Positions 36,366-45,927 of a stretch of 64,000 bases of DNA are shown in pieces. This DNA is from Novosphingobium sp. JCM 18896 (GTDB lineage Bacteria > Pseudomonadota > Alphaproteobacteria > Sphingomonadales > Sphingomonadaceae), in contig NZ_JAPCZF010000007.1 in assembly GCF_025938095.1 (NCBI RefSeq), positions 110,946 through 174,945 of the forward strand. The letters run 5' to 3'. The position numbers were made by a program, and so were the translations under genes. Position 1 is the stretch's first letter, and each line of letters begins with the position of its first letter. The notes beneath the pieces are model-generated. The model was not told the origin of the DNA and made no database searches. It worked only from the letters and a program-made list of their open reading frames with translations.

Positions 36366-37562
36366 ATGGAGCAGATGGAAACGCCGAGCCTGAACATCGA
36401 TCTCTATGCGCCCCAAATGCTTGCCGATCCCTGGGCCACGCTGGCACGCATCCGCGAGGCCGGCCCGCTAGTGTGGAACGAGCAGGGATACTGGATGACC
36501 GCGCATGATCGGCTGTGTCGGCAAATCCTGACGCAGCCCGACCGGCTCGGCCAGGAAGGCCTCATCGCCTCGCTGTTCGGCGAGGAAGCCTTCATATCGA
36601 TCGACGATCGCGGCCTGCACAATGGGCTTCGCGACGTCTGGGTGGCGACCTTCGGTCAGAAAGGGGTGGAGAGCCTGGCGCCTTTCGTACGGCAGGTGAT
36701 CCACGACATGCTCGATCAGGCCCTGGCAACGCTGGGGGCCGATGGCCAGGTCGATCTCGTCCGGACCCTGTGCCGCCCCCTGCCCGCCCATGTCATCGCG
36801 CGCATGATGGGCGTCGCGCCGGACATGATCCCCATGATCATCGCCTGGAGCGACCGCATGGCCGAGGCGACCTCGGGAGGATTTCCCATAGACTACACTA
36901 GTGATCCTGCCTGGCTCGCCTCCGAGCAGGCGAAGGCCGAGTTGGCCGACTACATCCGCGCGCAGATCCGCTTCCGCCGCGCCGCGCCCGGCGAGGACCT
37001 GATCAGTGCCATGATCCATTCGGACATGGCGAGGACGCTTTCGGACGAGGCGATGATGGTCAACATTCGGCAACTGCTGTTCGCCGGCAACGAGACCACC
37101 TCCAACTGGCTCGGGCACATCGTCATGACCTTTGCCGAGCGACCTGGCTTGCGCGAAACGCTGCTGCGCGATCCTGGCCTCGTTCCGGCCGCGATGGAGG
37201 AGATCATGCGCTGGCAAGGTGTCACCCAGGTGCTGCCGCGCGGCGTCGGTGGTCAGGGTGCCGAAATCGCCGGCGTGAACCTGCCGCCCGGCGCCGAGGT
37301 CATTCTGCTGATCGGCGCGGCCGGACGCGATCCGGCGCGCTGGGAGCAGCCGGACGATCTCGACATATATCGGGAAGCAAAGCCGCACCTGGCTTTCGGC
37401 TTCGGCCTGCACAGCTGCCTGGGCGCCACGCTTGCGCGGATGGAAGCCCGCAAGGTCGCGACCGCCCTGCTCGGCAAATTGCCCCACTTCCAATTGGCTG
37501 GCCCCGTCGCTTTCGGCAATTTCAGCCTGCGCGGACCTAGCTCGGTCGTGGTGACGCGCTGA
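36366..37562 (+). CDS. Cytochrome P450
   Basis: P450 of 398 residues: I-helix LLFAGNETTSNW, ExxR at EEIMRW, heme loop FGFGLHSCLGATLARMEAR with Cys351. Its stop overlaps the next start (TGATG), so it is translationally coupled to a 2-hydroxyacid oxidase. The start could also be the ATG three codons in. No ferredoxin partner lies beside it. Confidence 0.92.
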   Translation: MEQMETPSLNIDLYAPQMLADPWATLARIREAGPLVWNEQGYWMTAHDRLCRQILTQPDRLGQEGLIASLFGEEAFISIDDRGLHNGLRDVWVATFGQKGVESLAPFVRQVIHDMLDQALATLGADGQVDLVRTLCRPLPAHVIARMMGVAPDMIPMIIAWSDRMAEATSGGFPIDYTSDPAWLASEQAKAELADYIRAQIRFRRAAPGEDLISAMIHSDMARTLSDEAMMVNIRQLLFAGNETTSNWLGHIVMTFAERPGLRETLLRDPGLVPAAMEEIMRWQGVTQVLPRGVGGQGAEIAGVNLPPGAEVILLIGAAGRDPARWEQPDDLDIYREAKPHLAFGFGLHSCLGATLARMEARKVATALLGKLPHFQLAGPVAFGNFSLRGPSSVVVTR

Positions 37563-38797
37563 TGGCCGCCTTCCGCTTCCGCCTCCGCTCCGAGGTACCG
37601 CCGATCAGCGTGGCCGACTGGCGCGCTCGCGCCCGCCGCCGCCTGCCCGACATGGCCTGGAGCTATATCGAAGGCGGCGCCGACGACCTCGTCACCTTGA
37701 CCGAGAACGTCGCATCGTTCCGCAAGCACCGCCTGCGGATGCGCTCGCTGACGGGCATGGCCGCGCCCAAGCTAGCCTGCCGGATCGCCGGGACCGACGT
37801 GTCGATGCCGGTGGCCCTGGCCCCCGTCGGCGCGACGGGCCTGGCGCACTGGACGGGAGACGTTGCGGCCGCCCGCGCCGCCGAGGGCGCCGGCACGCGC
37901 GCAGTGCTAAGCACGGCGGCAAGCTACTTGCTCGAGGAGGTCGCGCAGGCCACCGAGCAGAACCACTGGTTCCAGCTCTATCCGATCGGCGGCCGACAGC
38001 GTATCCTGGAGCTTATGGAGCGTGCCCGGACGGCGGGCTATTCGGCGCTGTTCGTGACCGTGGACATCCCCACCCTCGGCAATCGCGAAGGCGAGCGGAA
38101 GTGGCATTTCCAACTGCCCTGGACGGTCACCCCGGCGCGCGCGCTACACCTCGCCTGCCATGCACGATGGGTCTATCAAGCCTTGCGGCACAAACGGATG
38201 GCCGCGGTGCATTTTCTCGAAACCGCGCGGCAGCTCGCAACTGAAAGTGCAGTCGCCGCCGCGGCGAACTCAAGCGCGCGCCTCGCCAGCCAGCTCCAGG
38301 CGGACCTTTGCTGGGAGGATCTGCAATGGATGCGCGACAACTGGCCGGGCCGCTTCTACGTGAAAGGCATCCTCGATCCCGACGATGCGGCGCATGCCGT
38401 TGATGCGATCGGCGCCGAGGGGGTGGTCGTGTCCAATCACGGCGGTCGGCAGCTCGACCGTTCGCTCGCGAGCATCGACGCACTCCCTGCCATTGCCCAG
38501 CGGATCGGCGACAAGGCCGAAGTCTATCTGGACGGCGGCATGCGGCGAGGCACCGACGTGATCACGGCCCTGTGCCTGGGCGCCGATGGTGTCTTCGTCG
38601 GACGCCCCTACCTTTACGGCCTCGCCGCCGCCGGCCAGGCGGGTGTCACGGCCGTGCTCGAGCTCCTGAGGGAGGAATTGTCCCGGGATATGACTTTGAT
38701 GGGTTGCCCCTCAGTCCAGGATCTGGGCACCGAGTGGCTGATCCATGACGAGAAGCAGGCGCGGAACACCAGCTCTGACGCAATCGAGGCCCGATAA
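37562..38797 (+). CDS. FMN-dependent alpha-hydroxy-acid oxidase/dehydrogenase
   Basis: TIM-barrel FMN enzyme of 411 residues in the L-lactate/glycolate/mandelate oxidase family. It has the substrate tyrosine in WFQLYP, VTVDIPTLGNRE, and the catalytic His-Arg segment VVSNHGGRQLDRS, with the FMN phosphate loop GADGVFVGRPYLYG. It oxidises L-2-hydroxyacids to 2-oxo acids. Coupling to a P450 suggests hydroxylation alpha to a carboxylate followed by oxidation (inference). Confidence 0.92.
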   Translation: MAAFRFRLRSEVPPISVADWRARARRRLPDMAWSYIEGGADDLVTLTENVASFRKHRLRMRSLTGMAAPKLACRIAGTDVSMPVALAPVGATGLAHWTGDVAAARAAEGAGTRAVLSTAASYLLEEVAQATEQNHWFQLYPIGGRQRILELMERARTAGYSALFVTVDIPTLGNREGERKWHFQLPWTVTPARALHLACHARWVYQALRHKRMAAVHFLETARQLATESAVAAAANSSARLASQLQADLCWEDLQWMRDNWPGRFYVKGILDPDDAAHAVDAIGAEGVVVSNHGGRQLDRSLASIDALPAIAQRIGDKAEVYLDGGMRRGTDVITALCLGADGVFVGRPYLYGLAAAGQAGVTAVLELLREELSRDMTLMGCPSVQDLGTEWLIHDEKQARNTSSDAIEAR

Positions 38798-39411
38798 GAG
38801 AGACACTCCCTGCCACAAGCGGTCGAGGGCCTCGTTCATGAATGCTCTGACGTCGGCTATCGGGATCGAGGGAAGATCGCCGAACGGCTCCCTTGTCCGC
38901 GCCCCCGTCCTACGGCGAGGTTCGCTACCGTCAACGCGCCGCGATCGCCACCACTATCGCGGGGGATGCTGCCCCGTAGTGACGAAAAGCGTGCCATCGC
39001 GGCAACAGTGATCGCATTTCTCGTATCAGCTCACCGAAAAGATGCCTGCGGCGCGTCAACACTTGCCGCAAATCACCGCTTTGAACTGCCCCCGACAGCG
39101 TTCCTCTACTCGCGAGGCCCCTCGTCGCTCACAGGCTCTCGAATGAGGGGGGCCAGATTGGCAGAAAAGCGTCGCTTGGAGGAAGGAGCGGCGCAAGCTT
39201 TGCAAGTTGGCGTGATGCCTTCGACGGTGCGTGAGGAAGACGTCGGGCGCCCAACATCACTCCATAAATGCAACGACACGATGCCATTTCTTAACCGCCA
39301 AACGAATCTTTCGCGGCGATCCCGAGGCGGTTGATTAACGACGTTGTTAACCACGCCTCGATCATCAGGCCCCCGTTCCCAGCGAACGAACGATACAAAC
39401 GGGGGGTTTCT
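38798..39411. other. Long intergenic region upstream of a TonB receptor
   Basis: About 614 bases with no frame that resembles a known protein. It should carry the promoter for the receptor at 39412; an imperfect palindrome lies at 39335-39350. The rest is unexplained and could hold a small RNA or eroded gene. Confidence 0.4.
39335..39350. promoter_or_regulatory. Putative operator palindrome
   Basis: TTAAC-N6-GTTAA inverted repeat with a central ACGT, 62 bases upstream of the GTG start of the TonB receptor. The symmetry resembles LacI-type or similar repressor sites; the regulator is not known. Confidence 0.35.
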
Positions 39412-41892
39412 GTGAAGGCATTTCATCTTCTTCTGACCATCGCGCCGATCGCGCTCGCCACGCCGGCTTGGGCGAACGACGGTTCAGCCGACGCCGCGCA
39501 GGAAAGCGCCACGTCGCAGAGCGCTGCTGCTCCCGACGCCAACAAGCAGGTATTCAGCACGGGCGTCGCCAAGGGTCGCGACATCCTCGATTCCGCCATT
39601 TCGACCAGCTCGATCCGCGAGAGCCAGGTACAGAAGCTCTCGGCTCGCTCGCTGGGTGAGATCTTCCATAACATCGCCGGCGTCCGCTCGGAGATCTCGA
39701 ACGGCGAAGTGAACAATAACGTCACCGTGCGCGGCCTGCCGATGGCCTCGACCGGTGCCAAGTTCCTGCAGATCCAGGAAGACGGCCTGCCGATCGTCGA
39801 ATTCGGCGACATCATCACCGGCAGCGCCGACATGTTCATGCGCGCCGACCTCAACTTGGCCGCGATCGAAGCGATCCGCGGCGGTTCGGCCTCGACCTTC
39901 GCATCGAACTCGCCGGCCGGTATCATCAACCTGATGTCGAAGACGGGCGACGTCGAGGGCGGCTCGCTGATGCTGTCGACCGGTCTCGACTACGAGGAAT
40001 ATCGCGCCGACTTCGACTACGGCGCCAAGATCAGCGATACGCTGCGCTTCCACGTCGGTGGCTTCTACCGCCAGGGCGAAGGCCCGCGCAGCGCCGGTTA
40101 CGACGCGCTCAAGGGCGGCCAGATCAAGTTCAACATCACCAAGGAATTCACCGGCGGCCATATCCGCCTCTACGCCAAGCTGCTCGATGATCGCACGCCG
40201 GTCTACCTGCCGATGCCGATGTCGGTTACCGGCACGCCGTCCGACTTGAAGTTCGCGCCGCTGCCGGGCTTCGACGCGAACAAGGACGCGCTCCTTTCGC
40301 GCTACATCACCAGCCAGCTCGGTCTCGACGAGAACAACAACACCGTCACCCACGACATCCGCGACGGCAGCCGTACGAAGGTCAAGACGATCGGGCTCGA
40401 GGCACAGTTCGAGGTCAAGGACTGGTCGGTCACCGAGCGTTTCCGCTATTCGAAGATCTCGGGCCGCTATATCACCCCCTTCCCGGCGATCATCGCGCCG
40501 GGCGCGACCGTGGCAGCGCTCTTCGGTGGTCCGGGCGCGACTCTGCGCTATGCTGGCGGCCCCAACAAGGGCCAGCTGGTGCCGGCGAACGCCAACGGTA
40601 ACGGCCTGATCGCTGCGCTGGGCCTGGCGGACAATACGCTCAAGAGCTTCGACAACATCACCAACGACATCCGCGTCAGCCGCGTATGGAAACTGGGCGA
40701 CGGCGAACTGACGACGACGGCCGGTTTCTACAAGTCGCGCCAGACGATCGCGACATCCTCAGACTATGCTTCCGCGCTGTCCGACGTAGTCGGTGGCGGC
40801 AAGGCCTCTCTCGTCGACATTTCAACCGCCACAGGCGTGCCGCTCAGCGAGAACGGCTACTACACCTATGACGGCACGTTCTTCGGCGGCTACCCGCGCA
40901 AGGGCATCGACGTCGACTACGACACCAATGCGGCCTTCGGCTCGCTGAATTTCAAGACCGGCCCGCTCGCGATCGGCGGCAGCCTCCGCTACGATTTCGG
41001 CGGCGCGCAGGGCACCGTGTCCAGCTATGCGCTGTCGGGCAGCGTGGGTTCGTTCCCCCGGGACATGAACGGCAACGGTGTGATCTCGATCCCCGAGAGC
41101 CAGGTCGGCTTCCTGCCGGTTACCGGCCTGTCACCGGTCGACTACACCTATCACTACCTTTCGTATTCGGTGGGTGTGAACTACCGCGTCGCCGAGCCAT
41201 TCGCGGTCTTCGCCCGCTACAGCCGCGGCGCGCGCGCCAACGCCGACCGCCTGCTCGGCAGCGCCGCGATCAACCCGGTGTCGGGCGCGCTCGCCAACAA
41301 GGACGCGCTGATCGACTACGTCAAGCAGGCCGAGGCCGGTTTCAAGTACCGTACGTCGCACTTCACGCTGAACGGTACCGCTTTCATGGCGAATACGCTC
41401 GAGCACAACAGCTACTTCGGCCCGACGATCGACCGCAAGTACAAGGCCTATGGTCTCGAGCTCGAAAGCTCGTACCGCACGGGCATTTTCAGCCTGACCG
41501 CGGGCGCGACCTATACCCACGCCGAAATCAGCAACGATAGGCTCGACCCGACCGTCATCGGCAACAAGCCGGCCGGCGCGCCGACGCTGTTCGGTTACCT
41601 GACGCCCGAGATCTCGACCGATTTCTTCACCGTCGGCGCCAACCTTTATGGCATCACCAGCCGCTATTCGACCGACCTCGAAGACTACAAGATGCCTGGC
41701 TACGTGTTGGTCAATCCGTTCGTCCAGGTCAGGCCGACCGAGCGAATGACCGTCAGCGTCAACGTCAACAACCTGTTCAACGCGAAGGGAATCACGACGC
41801 TCGTCGTTCCGACCGCGCTCGCACCTACGGTCGGAAGCGTCACGGCTTTGAATGGCCGAACCATATCGGCATCGGTCCGCTTCAACTTCTAA
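39412..41892 (+). CDS. TonB-dependent outer-membrane receptor
   Basis: Receptor of 826 residues with a signal peptide (1-21, ending PAWA), a plug domain (SLGEIFHNIAGVRSE, VRGLPM, IEAIRGGSASTFASNSPAG) and a barrel ending in an aromatic-terminated strand (ISASVRFNF). Unlike the other three receptors it lacks the IVTARR box and begins with a KGRDILDSAIS segment, so it belongs to a different subgroup. The GTG at 39412 with GGGGGG upstream gives the correct signal peptide; the frame is open to 39331. It is a single-gene unit closed by a strong hairpin. Confidence 0.92.
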   Translation: MKAFHLLLTIAPIALATPAWANDGSADAAQESATSQSAAAPDANKQVFSTGVAKGRDILDSAISTSSIRESQVQKLSARSLGEIFHNIAGVRSEISNGEVNNNVTVRGLPMASTGAKFLQIQEDGLPIVEFGDIITGSADMFMRADLNLAAIEAIRGGSASTFASNSPAGIINLMSKTGDVEGGSLMLSTGLDYEEYRADFDYGAKISDTLRFHVGGFYRQGEGPRSAGYDALKGGQIKFNITKEFTGGHIRLYAKLLDDRTPVYLPMPMSVTGTPSDLKFAPLPGFDANKDALLSRYITSQLGLDENNNTVTHDIRDGSRTKVKTIGLEAQFEVKDWSVTERFRYSKISGRYITPFPAIIAPGATVAALFGGPGATLRYAGGPNKGQLVPANANGNGLIAALGLADNTLKSFDNITNDIRVSRVWKLGDGELTTTAGFYKSRQTIATSSDYASALSDVVGGGKASLVDISTATGVPLSENGYYTYDGTFFGGYPRKGIDVDYDTNAAFGSLNFKTGPLAIGGSLRYDFGGAQGTVSSYALSGSVGSFPRDMNGNGVISIPESQVGFLPVTGLSPVDYTYHYLSYSVGVNYRVAEPFAVFARYSRGARANADRLLGSAAINPVSGALANKDALIDYVKQAEAGFKYRTSHFTLNGTAFMANTLEHNSYFGPTIDRKYKAYGLELESSYRTGIFSLTAGATYTHAEISNDRLDPTVIGNKPAGAPTLFGYLTPEISTDFFTVGANLYGITSRYSTDLEDYKMPGYVLVNPFVQVRPTERMTVSVNVNNLFNAKGITTLVVPTALAPTVGSVTALNGRTISASVRFNF

Positions 41893-41937
41893 TCCAAAAC
41901 AGACCCCAGGGAGTTCCGCCTTCGATCTCCCCATCCT

Positions 41938-41969
41938 TCGCGCCCGCTTTTCATCGGAAGCGGGCGCGA
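41938..41969. terminator. Terminator hairpin between TonB receptor and MarR genes
   Basis: Perfect 12-bp stem around the core CGCCCGCTT / AAGCGGGCG with an 8-base loop, 46 bases after the receptor stop. The convergent MarR gene ends further on, so it could serve both strands. Confidence 0.65.
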
Positions 41970-42018
41970 CCTTCTTGCAGCACGGTAGCCCGCAAGCCTG
42001 TCCTGCAGACTGGCGAGG

Positions 42019-42528
42019 TCAAACGGGGAAATCGCCATCGCCCGCCTCCAGCCTGCGAACATCGCGCAAGGCCCGCGCGACGAGCCGGATCTCATCGGCC
42101 GTATAGGGCGCCATATTGCGCGTCACGATCCGCGCCATTTCACGGCGGACATGCGCGCAAGCCGACGCGCCAAGCTCGGTCAGCGCCAAGTCCAGCTGAC
42201 GCTTATCGTTCACGTCGGGTCGCCCCTCGACTAGCCCTGCCTTCGTCACCCGGTTGAGCTCGATCGTTACGAGTGCCCGGCTGGTATGCAGTGCCCTCGC
42301 CAGGTCTTTTGGTGTTCGAACCCCACCCGAAATCAGACTGAGTATCCAGGCTCCGCGCGGACCGAGATCATATCTTGCGGTTACGCCCTGAGTTGCCGTC
42401 TTGAGCGGCAGAAGCCCATGGGCCAGTCCATCGACCAAAAGGCCCAGATCATCCCAAGAGAGCCTGTCTTCCGACCCGCGTCTCTCGTCCAGGTTCCGCG
42501 GTTTGGACACGTCAGCGAGAGGATCCAT
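42019..42528 (-). CDS. MarR family transcriptional regulator
   Basis: Winged-helix regulator of 169 residues (LGPRGAWILSLISGGVRTPKD, LARALHTSRALVTIELNRVT, then the wing DVNDKRQLDLALTELG). Its start lies inside the preceding oxygenase gene (17-base overlap), so they form one operon with the oxygenase first. It probably responds to a phenolic or similar ligand and controls this small operon; this is inference. Confidence 0.87.
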   Translation of the reverse strand: MDPLADVSKPRNLDERRGSEDRLSWDDLGLLVDGLAHGLLPLKTATQGVTARYDLGPRGAWILSLISGGVRTPKDLARALHTSRALVTIELNRVTKAGLVEGRPDVNDKRQLDLALTELGASACAHVRREMARIVTRNMAPYTADEIRLVARALRDVRRLEAGDGDFPV

Positions 42529-43474
42529 CGAACGGCGGCGGATAGACCGCCTGTAATGTCTTCCGCCAGTCCTCGTCGGTACAGGGGTCCCCCGGCCCCT
42601 CTATTGCAATGCCACGCCTAGAGAGATCGGTGCGATAGATGTCGACCACCTGGTCCAGATCGAGGTTCAATGAGGCGTCCTCAAACGAGGCGAGATGGGT
42701 CTCGTCGCGAAACACAAAGGCCTTCCACAGCAAGCTGATCCTCACCTCATGACGGTCGAGCCGCTGGACGATCCGATCACCGTCGCGGATCTCCCAAGCG
42801 TCGTCACCCGCGAAATGAAGCAGGTCTGTCGGACGCAGTCTGAAGTGGAGCTTCTCCTGCAACGGCGCCGGACCGATCGGGCCGACACGGTGCCACATGA
42901 ATTCGTTGTCGCTGACGACGCCGAAGTTATCGAGCGGCGGTTCGATGCGGGCGGGCATCCCTTCGGGACCATCCGGCCAATATTCGAATTCGCCCCCCTC
43001 GCCATCATAGAACCATGCCAAGCCCGAGGCCATGGGCGCCGCCCAGTCGTGGAACAAACCCGAATAGGTCATGTTCATCAGCAGCCAAATGGGCGCGCTC
43101 TCGAATGTCAGCCCGCGGTAGCGAGGCCCATCCAGATGTGGGGGGCCGCTCTTCATCGGCCCGTAGACGTTTATCGCGGCCATGAACGGCCGCACGATCC
43201 CAGCCGAAAAGGCCTGCTTCGACGCTTGGACGAAGGCCGGGATTTCGAGGAGACCAGGGTCGGTCACGCGCCGCTTGAACCACGGAAAGGCCGCGGTCCA
43301 ACCCATGGTGTCGCCCATTCGATCATGCTGCGCCTGGGTCTCATAGGGCGCCTCGCTACGAATGAGCCGCAGGAATGCTTCGGGATCGCTGAAGACCTTG
43401 TCGACTATGACCGGCTTTGACTGCATCGCGGCCGGTCGCAGCCGATCGGATTGGGCAAGTGCTGAGACGGCCAT
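42512..43474 (-). CDS. Putative 2OG-Fe(II)-type oxygenase, family not recognised
   Basis: Protein of 320 residues. I do not recognise the family with confidence. It contains HLDGPRYRG, which could supply the H-x-D iron ligands, and later EFMWHRVGPIG, with a histidine in the right order for a third ligand, on a beta-rich background suggestive of a double-stranded beta-helix. The ATG at 43474 has AGGGGGTGA upstream, better than the upstream open frame. It is cotranscribed with the MarR gene. An uncharacterised oxygenase is the best guess. Confidence 0.6.
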   Translation of the reverse strand: MAVSALAQSDRLRPAAMQSKPVIVDKVFSDPEAFLRLIRSEAPYETQAQHDRMGDTMGWTAAFPWFKRRVTDPGLLEIPAFVQASKQAFSAGIVRPFMAAINVYGPMKSGPPHLDGPRYRGLTFESAPIWLLMNMTYSGLFHDWAAPMASGLAWFYDGEGGEFEYWPDGPEGMPARIEPPLDNFGVVSDNEFMWHRVGPIGPAPLQEKLHFRLRPTDLLHFAGDDAWEIRDGDRIVQRLDRHEVRISLLWKAFVFRDETHLASFEDASLNLDLDQVVDIYRTDLSRRGIAIEGPGDPCTDEDWRKTLQAVYPPPFDGSSR

Positions 43475-43804
43475 CCTATCACCCCCTGTAGATCGCACGC
43501 GAAAGCAGACCCTCCGCGCACCCAACAAATTTGATTAAAATCTTTAACGAGTCAACCGTTGGCAGAGCGGGCAGGCCGGACCGCGACCAAGGCTGGCCGC
43601 TTCGCGCGCGGTCACAGGAATGGAGTGCTTGGACGCTCTTTGACCACAGACAGCCAGAGCCGAACTCGGCCATGCGTCGCGCCGAAACGAATGCGCGAAC
43701 CTCCTGGTAATAATTCAGCGATATGAGAGTGCTAGGCAGAAAGCCGGCAGCACGATTGAACGCCTTCGTGTGCGTTCAGCCAACGAGCACAACTTGGCGC
43801 GATC
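43475..43804. other. Divergent intergenic region
   Basis: 330 bases between the oxygenase-MarR operon and the GGDEF gene, including an AT-richer patch near 43525-43555 that may hold a promoter. No gene supported. Confidence 0.4.
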
Positions 43805-45058
43805 ATGGAAATTCTGAAAATCAATGCGGCCGCGGCGAAGGAGGATCCTCGCATGGTGCTCATGGGCGTGATCAACTGCGCCCAGTTTTTCGGCCTGCTC
43901 GGCTCCTTTGGCATGCTGGTGGCACAGATGGTCAACGGCCCAGACCGTTTGTCATTGGCCATCGGGACGATTCTTGCTGGTATCGGTATCCTTCTGTGGA
44001 TCGTGACAACGAGCGTTGGAGCGCTCCAATACAGCAAGCAGATCATCGCCAAGCGGGGCATCGACGAACTTCTCGGTATGACCGAAGCACTCCAGAGCGC
44101 GGACAGTCACGAAGACACGGCGACAGTTCTCAAGGCCACTTCGCTTGAACTCCTGCCCGAGTTTGGTGGTGCTCTTTACGTCTTCAACAATTCTCGCGAC
44201 CGTCTAGACCTGGCAGGGCACTGGAACGTGCCATCCGACTTCGTGCTGTCGGAGACTCTGGCGCCGAGCAACTGCTGGGCCTTGAAACGCGGCAAGCACC
44301 ACGTGAACCATGGCACGTCCACGAAGCTAAGATGCGCCCACCACGGTAGCGGGGCCGCGACCCTAGAGATACCGATGATCGCAAGGGGCACGGTCTACGG
44401 CCTGCTCATGTTCATTGCGCGCGACGCTCCCGACACGCAAAAGCGTCTCGCGGTCGCGACGCGCGCCGCGCATGCGATGGCTGATGCGATGTCGCTCGCG
44501 CTCTCGAACATCGCCCTGCGCGAACGATTGCAGATGCAATCGATCCGCGATCCGCTCACCGGACTGTTCAATCGACGCTACATGGAAGACGCCCTCGAGC
44601 GTTACGTCAGCCTGGCCGAGCGGAGCGGGACACCCCTGTCGGTCCTCATGTTCGATCTGGACAACTTCAAACGGCTCAATGACGAACACGGGCATGCGAA
44701 GGGAGATGCGGTGCTTCGTGACGTGGCCGGAGAGATCGTCGGCGGCCTCGGCAATTCGGATGTTACTTGTCGATATGGCGGGGAGGAATTGATCGCGATC
44801 CTTCCAGACTGTTCGCTCGACGAGGCAGCATCTAGGGCGGAAGCGATCCGCTGCAGGATCGAGCGTTTGTCTGAGAACCATGGGGTCTCGATCTCGGCCT
44901 CCATCGGCGTGTCGAGCTTTCCCGAAACTTGTTCCAGACCGTCCGAGTTGGTCGTGACGGCCGACAAGATGCTCTACGCAGCCAAGTCGGCAGGCAAGAA
45001 CCGGGTGGAGAAAGCCGGGTCGCGCGACGTTACGGCACGCTTGACCGTGGCGCGCTAG
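43805..45058 (+). CDS. Diguanylate cyclase (membrane, GAF-GGDEF)
   Basis: Signalling protein of 417 residues: two predicted membrane helices (about 18-42 and 50-72), a GAF-like sensor region (about 85-235) and a C-terminal GGDEF domain (about 245-410). The active-site signature is GGEEL at residues 325-329, within the range of active cyclases though ending in Leu rather than Phe. The inhibitory I-site (RxxD) position reads GNSD, so product inhibition is probably absent. Makes cyclic-di-GMP. It stands alone and has no clear link to the catabolic genes. Confidence 0.9.
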   Translation: MEILKINAAAAKEDPRMVLMGVINCAQFFGLLGSFGMLVAQMVNGPDRLSLAIGTILAGIGILLWIVTTSVGALQYSKQIIAKRGIDELLGMTEALQSADSHEDTATVLKATSLELLPEFGGALYVFNNSRDRLDLAGHWNVPSDFVLSETLAPSNCWALKRGKHHVNHGTSTKLRCAHHGSGAATLEIPMIARGTVYGLLMFIARDAPDTQKRLAVATRAAHAMADAMSLALSNIALRERLQMQSIRDPLTGLFNRRYMEDALERYVSLAERSGTPLSVLMFDLDNFKRLNDEHGHAKGDAVLRDVAGEIVGGLGNSDVTCRYGGEELIAILPDCSLDEAASRAEAIRCRIERLSENHGVSISASIGVSSFPETCSRPSELVVTADKMLYAAKSAGKNRVEKAGSRDVTARLTVAR

Positions 45059-45096
45059 CGCGGCGGCCGATCCCGAGCGAGATACCCGCGCTTCGG

Positions 45097-45843
45097 CTAG
45101 TCGATCGTCATCCCGCCATCGATGGAGAGCGCATGCCCCGCCACGAAACTCGCCGCTTCGCTGCATAGCCAGATTACCGCTTCGGCTATCTCTTCAGGCC
45201 GCCCCAGACGCCCGCTCGGGTCTTTGGAGAGCAGTTCCTCGGTCAGTTCGGGAGAGATCGAACGACGCCACATCGGTGTATCAATCATGCCCGGGCAGAC
45301 CGCATTGATTCGAATGTTCGACCGCACATATTCGAGCGCAGCCGACCGGGTCAGGCCTACGACGCCATGCTTGGACGCGGCGTAGGTCGAAAGCCCCGCA
45401 ACGCCGACGAGGCCGGCACTCGACGCGCAGTTCACGATCGCACCGCCGCCCTGCCCCAGCATCTGGCGAATCTGATACTTCATGCAGAACATCATTCCCT
45501 TGAGATTGACGTTCATCACGCGGTCCCAGTTCTCGCTGCTGGCCTCGGCGATCGGTCCTGGATCGCCGTTGATCCCCGCGCCGTTGAAGGCCGCGTCGAT
45601 CCGCCCGTAGCGCGCGACTGCGGCTTCGACCGCATGGTCGACCGAGGTTTCGTCGCTGACATCGCAGGCGATAAAGGTGCAATCGCCGAGTTTCCCGAGT
45701 TCCGCCTCCGTCTGCTGCCCGAGCTCTAGGTCGCGGTCGACGAGGGCCACGCCGTATCCGCGCAACAGGAATGCACGAGCCGCGGCCTGCCCGATGCCCG
45801 ACCCTGCCCCCGTGACGAACGCGACCTGCGATGCATTGCTCAT
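45097..45843 (-). CDS. Short-chain dehydrogenase/reductase
   Basis: Classical SDR of 248 residues: TGAGSGIG at 11-18, NGAG at 87-90 (first Asn motif is NGAG instead of NNAG), catalytic serine near 141-142, Tyr154 and Lys158 (YAASK). ATG 45843 has AAGGAC upstream. Last gene of the six-gene operon that starts at 53006; it is likely to oxidise a hydroxyl made by the P450 or LLM enzyme. Confidence 0.9.
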   Translation of the reverse strand: MSNASQVAFVTGAGSGIGQAAARAFLLRGYGVALVDRDLELGQQTEAELGKLGDCTFIACDVSDETSVDHAVEAAVARYGRIDAAFNGAGINGDPGPIAEASSENWDRVMNVNLKGMMFCMKYQIRQMLGQGGGAIVNCASSAGLVGVAGLSTYAASKHGVVGLTRSAALEYVRSNIRINAVCPGMIDTPMWRRSISPELTEELLSKDPSGRLGRPEEIAEAVIWLCSEAASFVAGHALSIDGGMTID

Positions 45844-45927
45844 TTCGATGTCCTTGCGCCTGCGCGGTAGATTGGAGGCATCCCGCCGCCTCCTGACAGG
45901 CTTTTGAAACTACGCGACTTCATTGTT

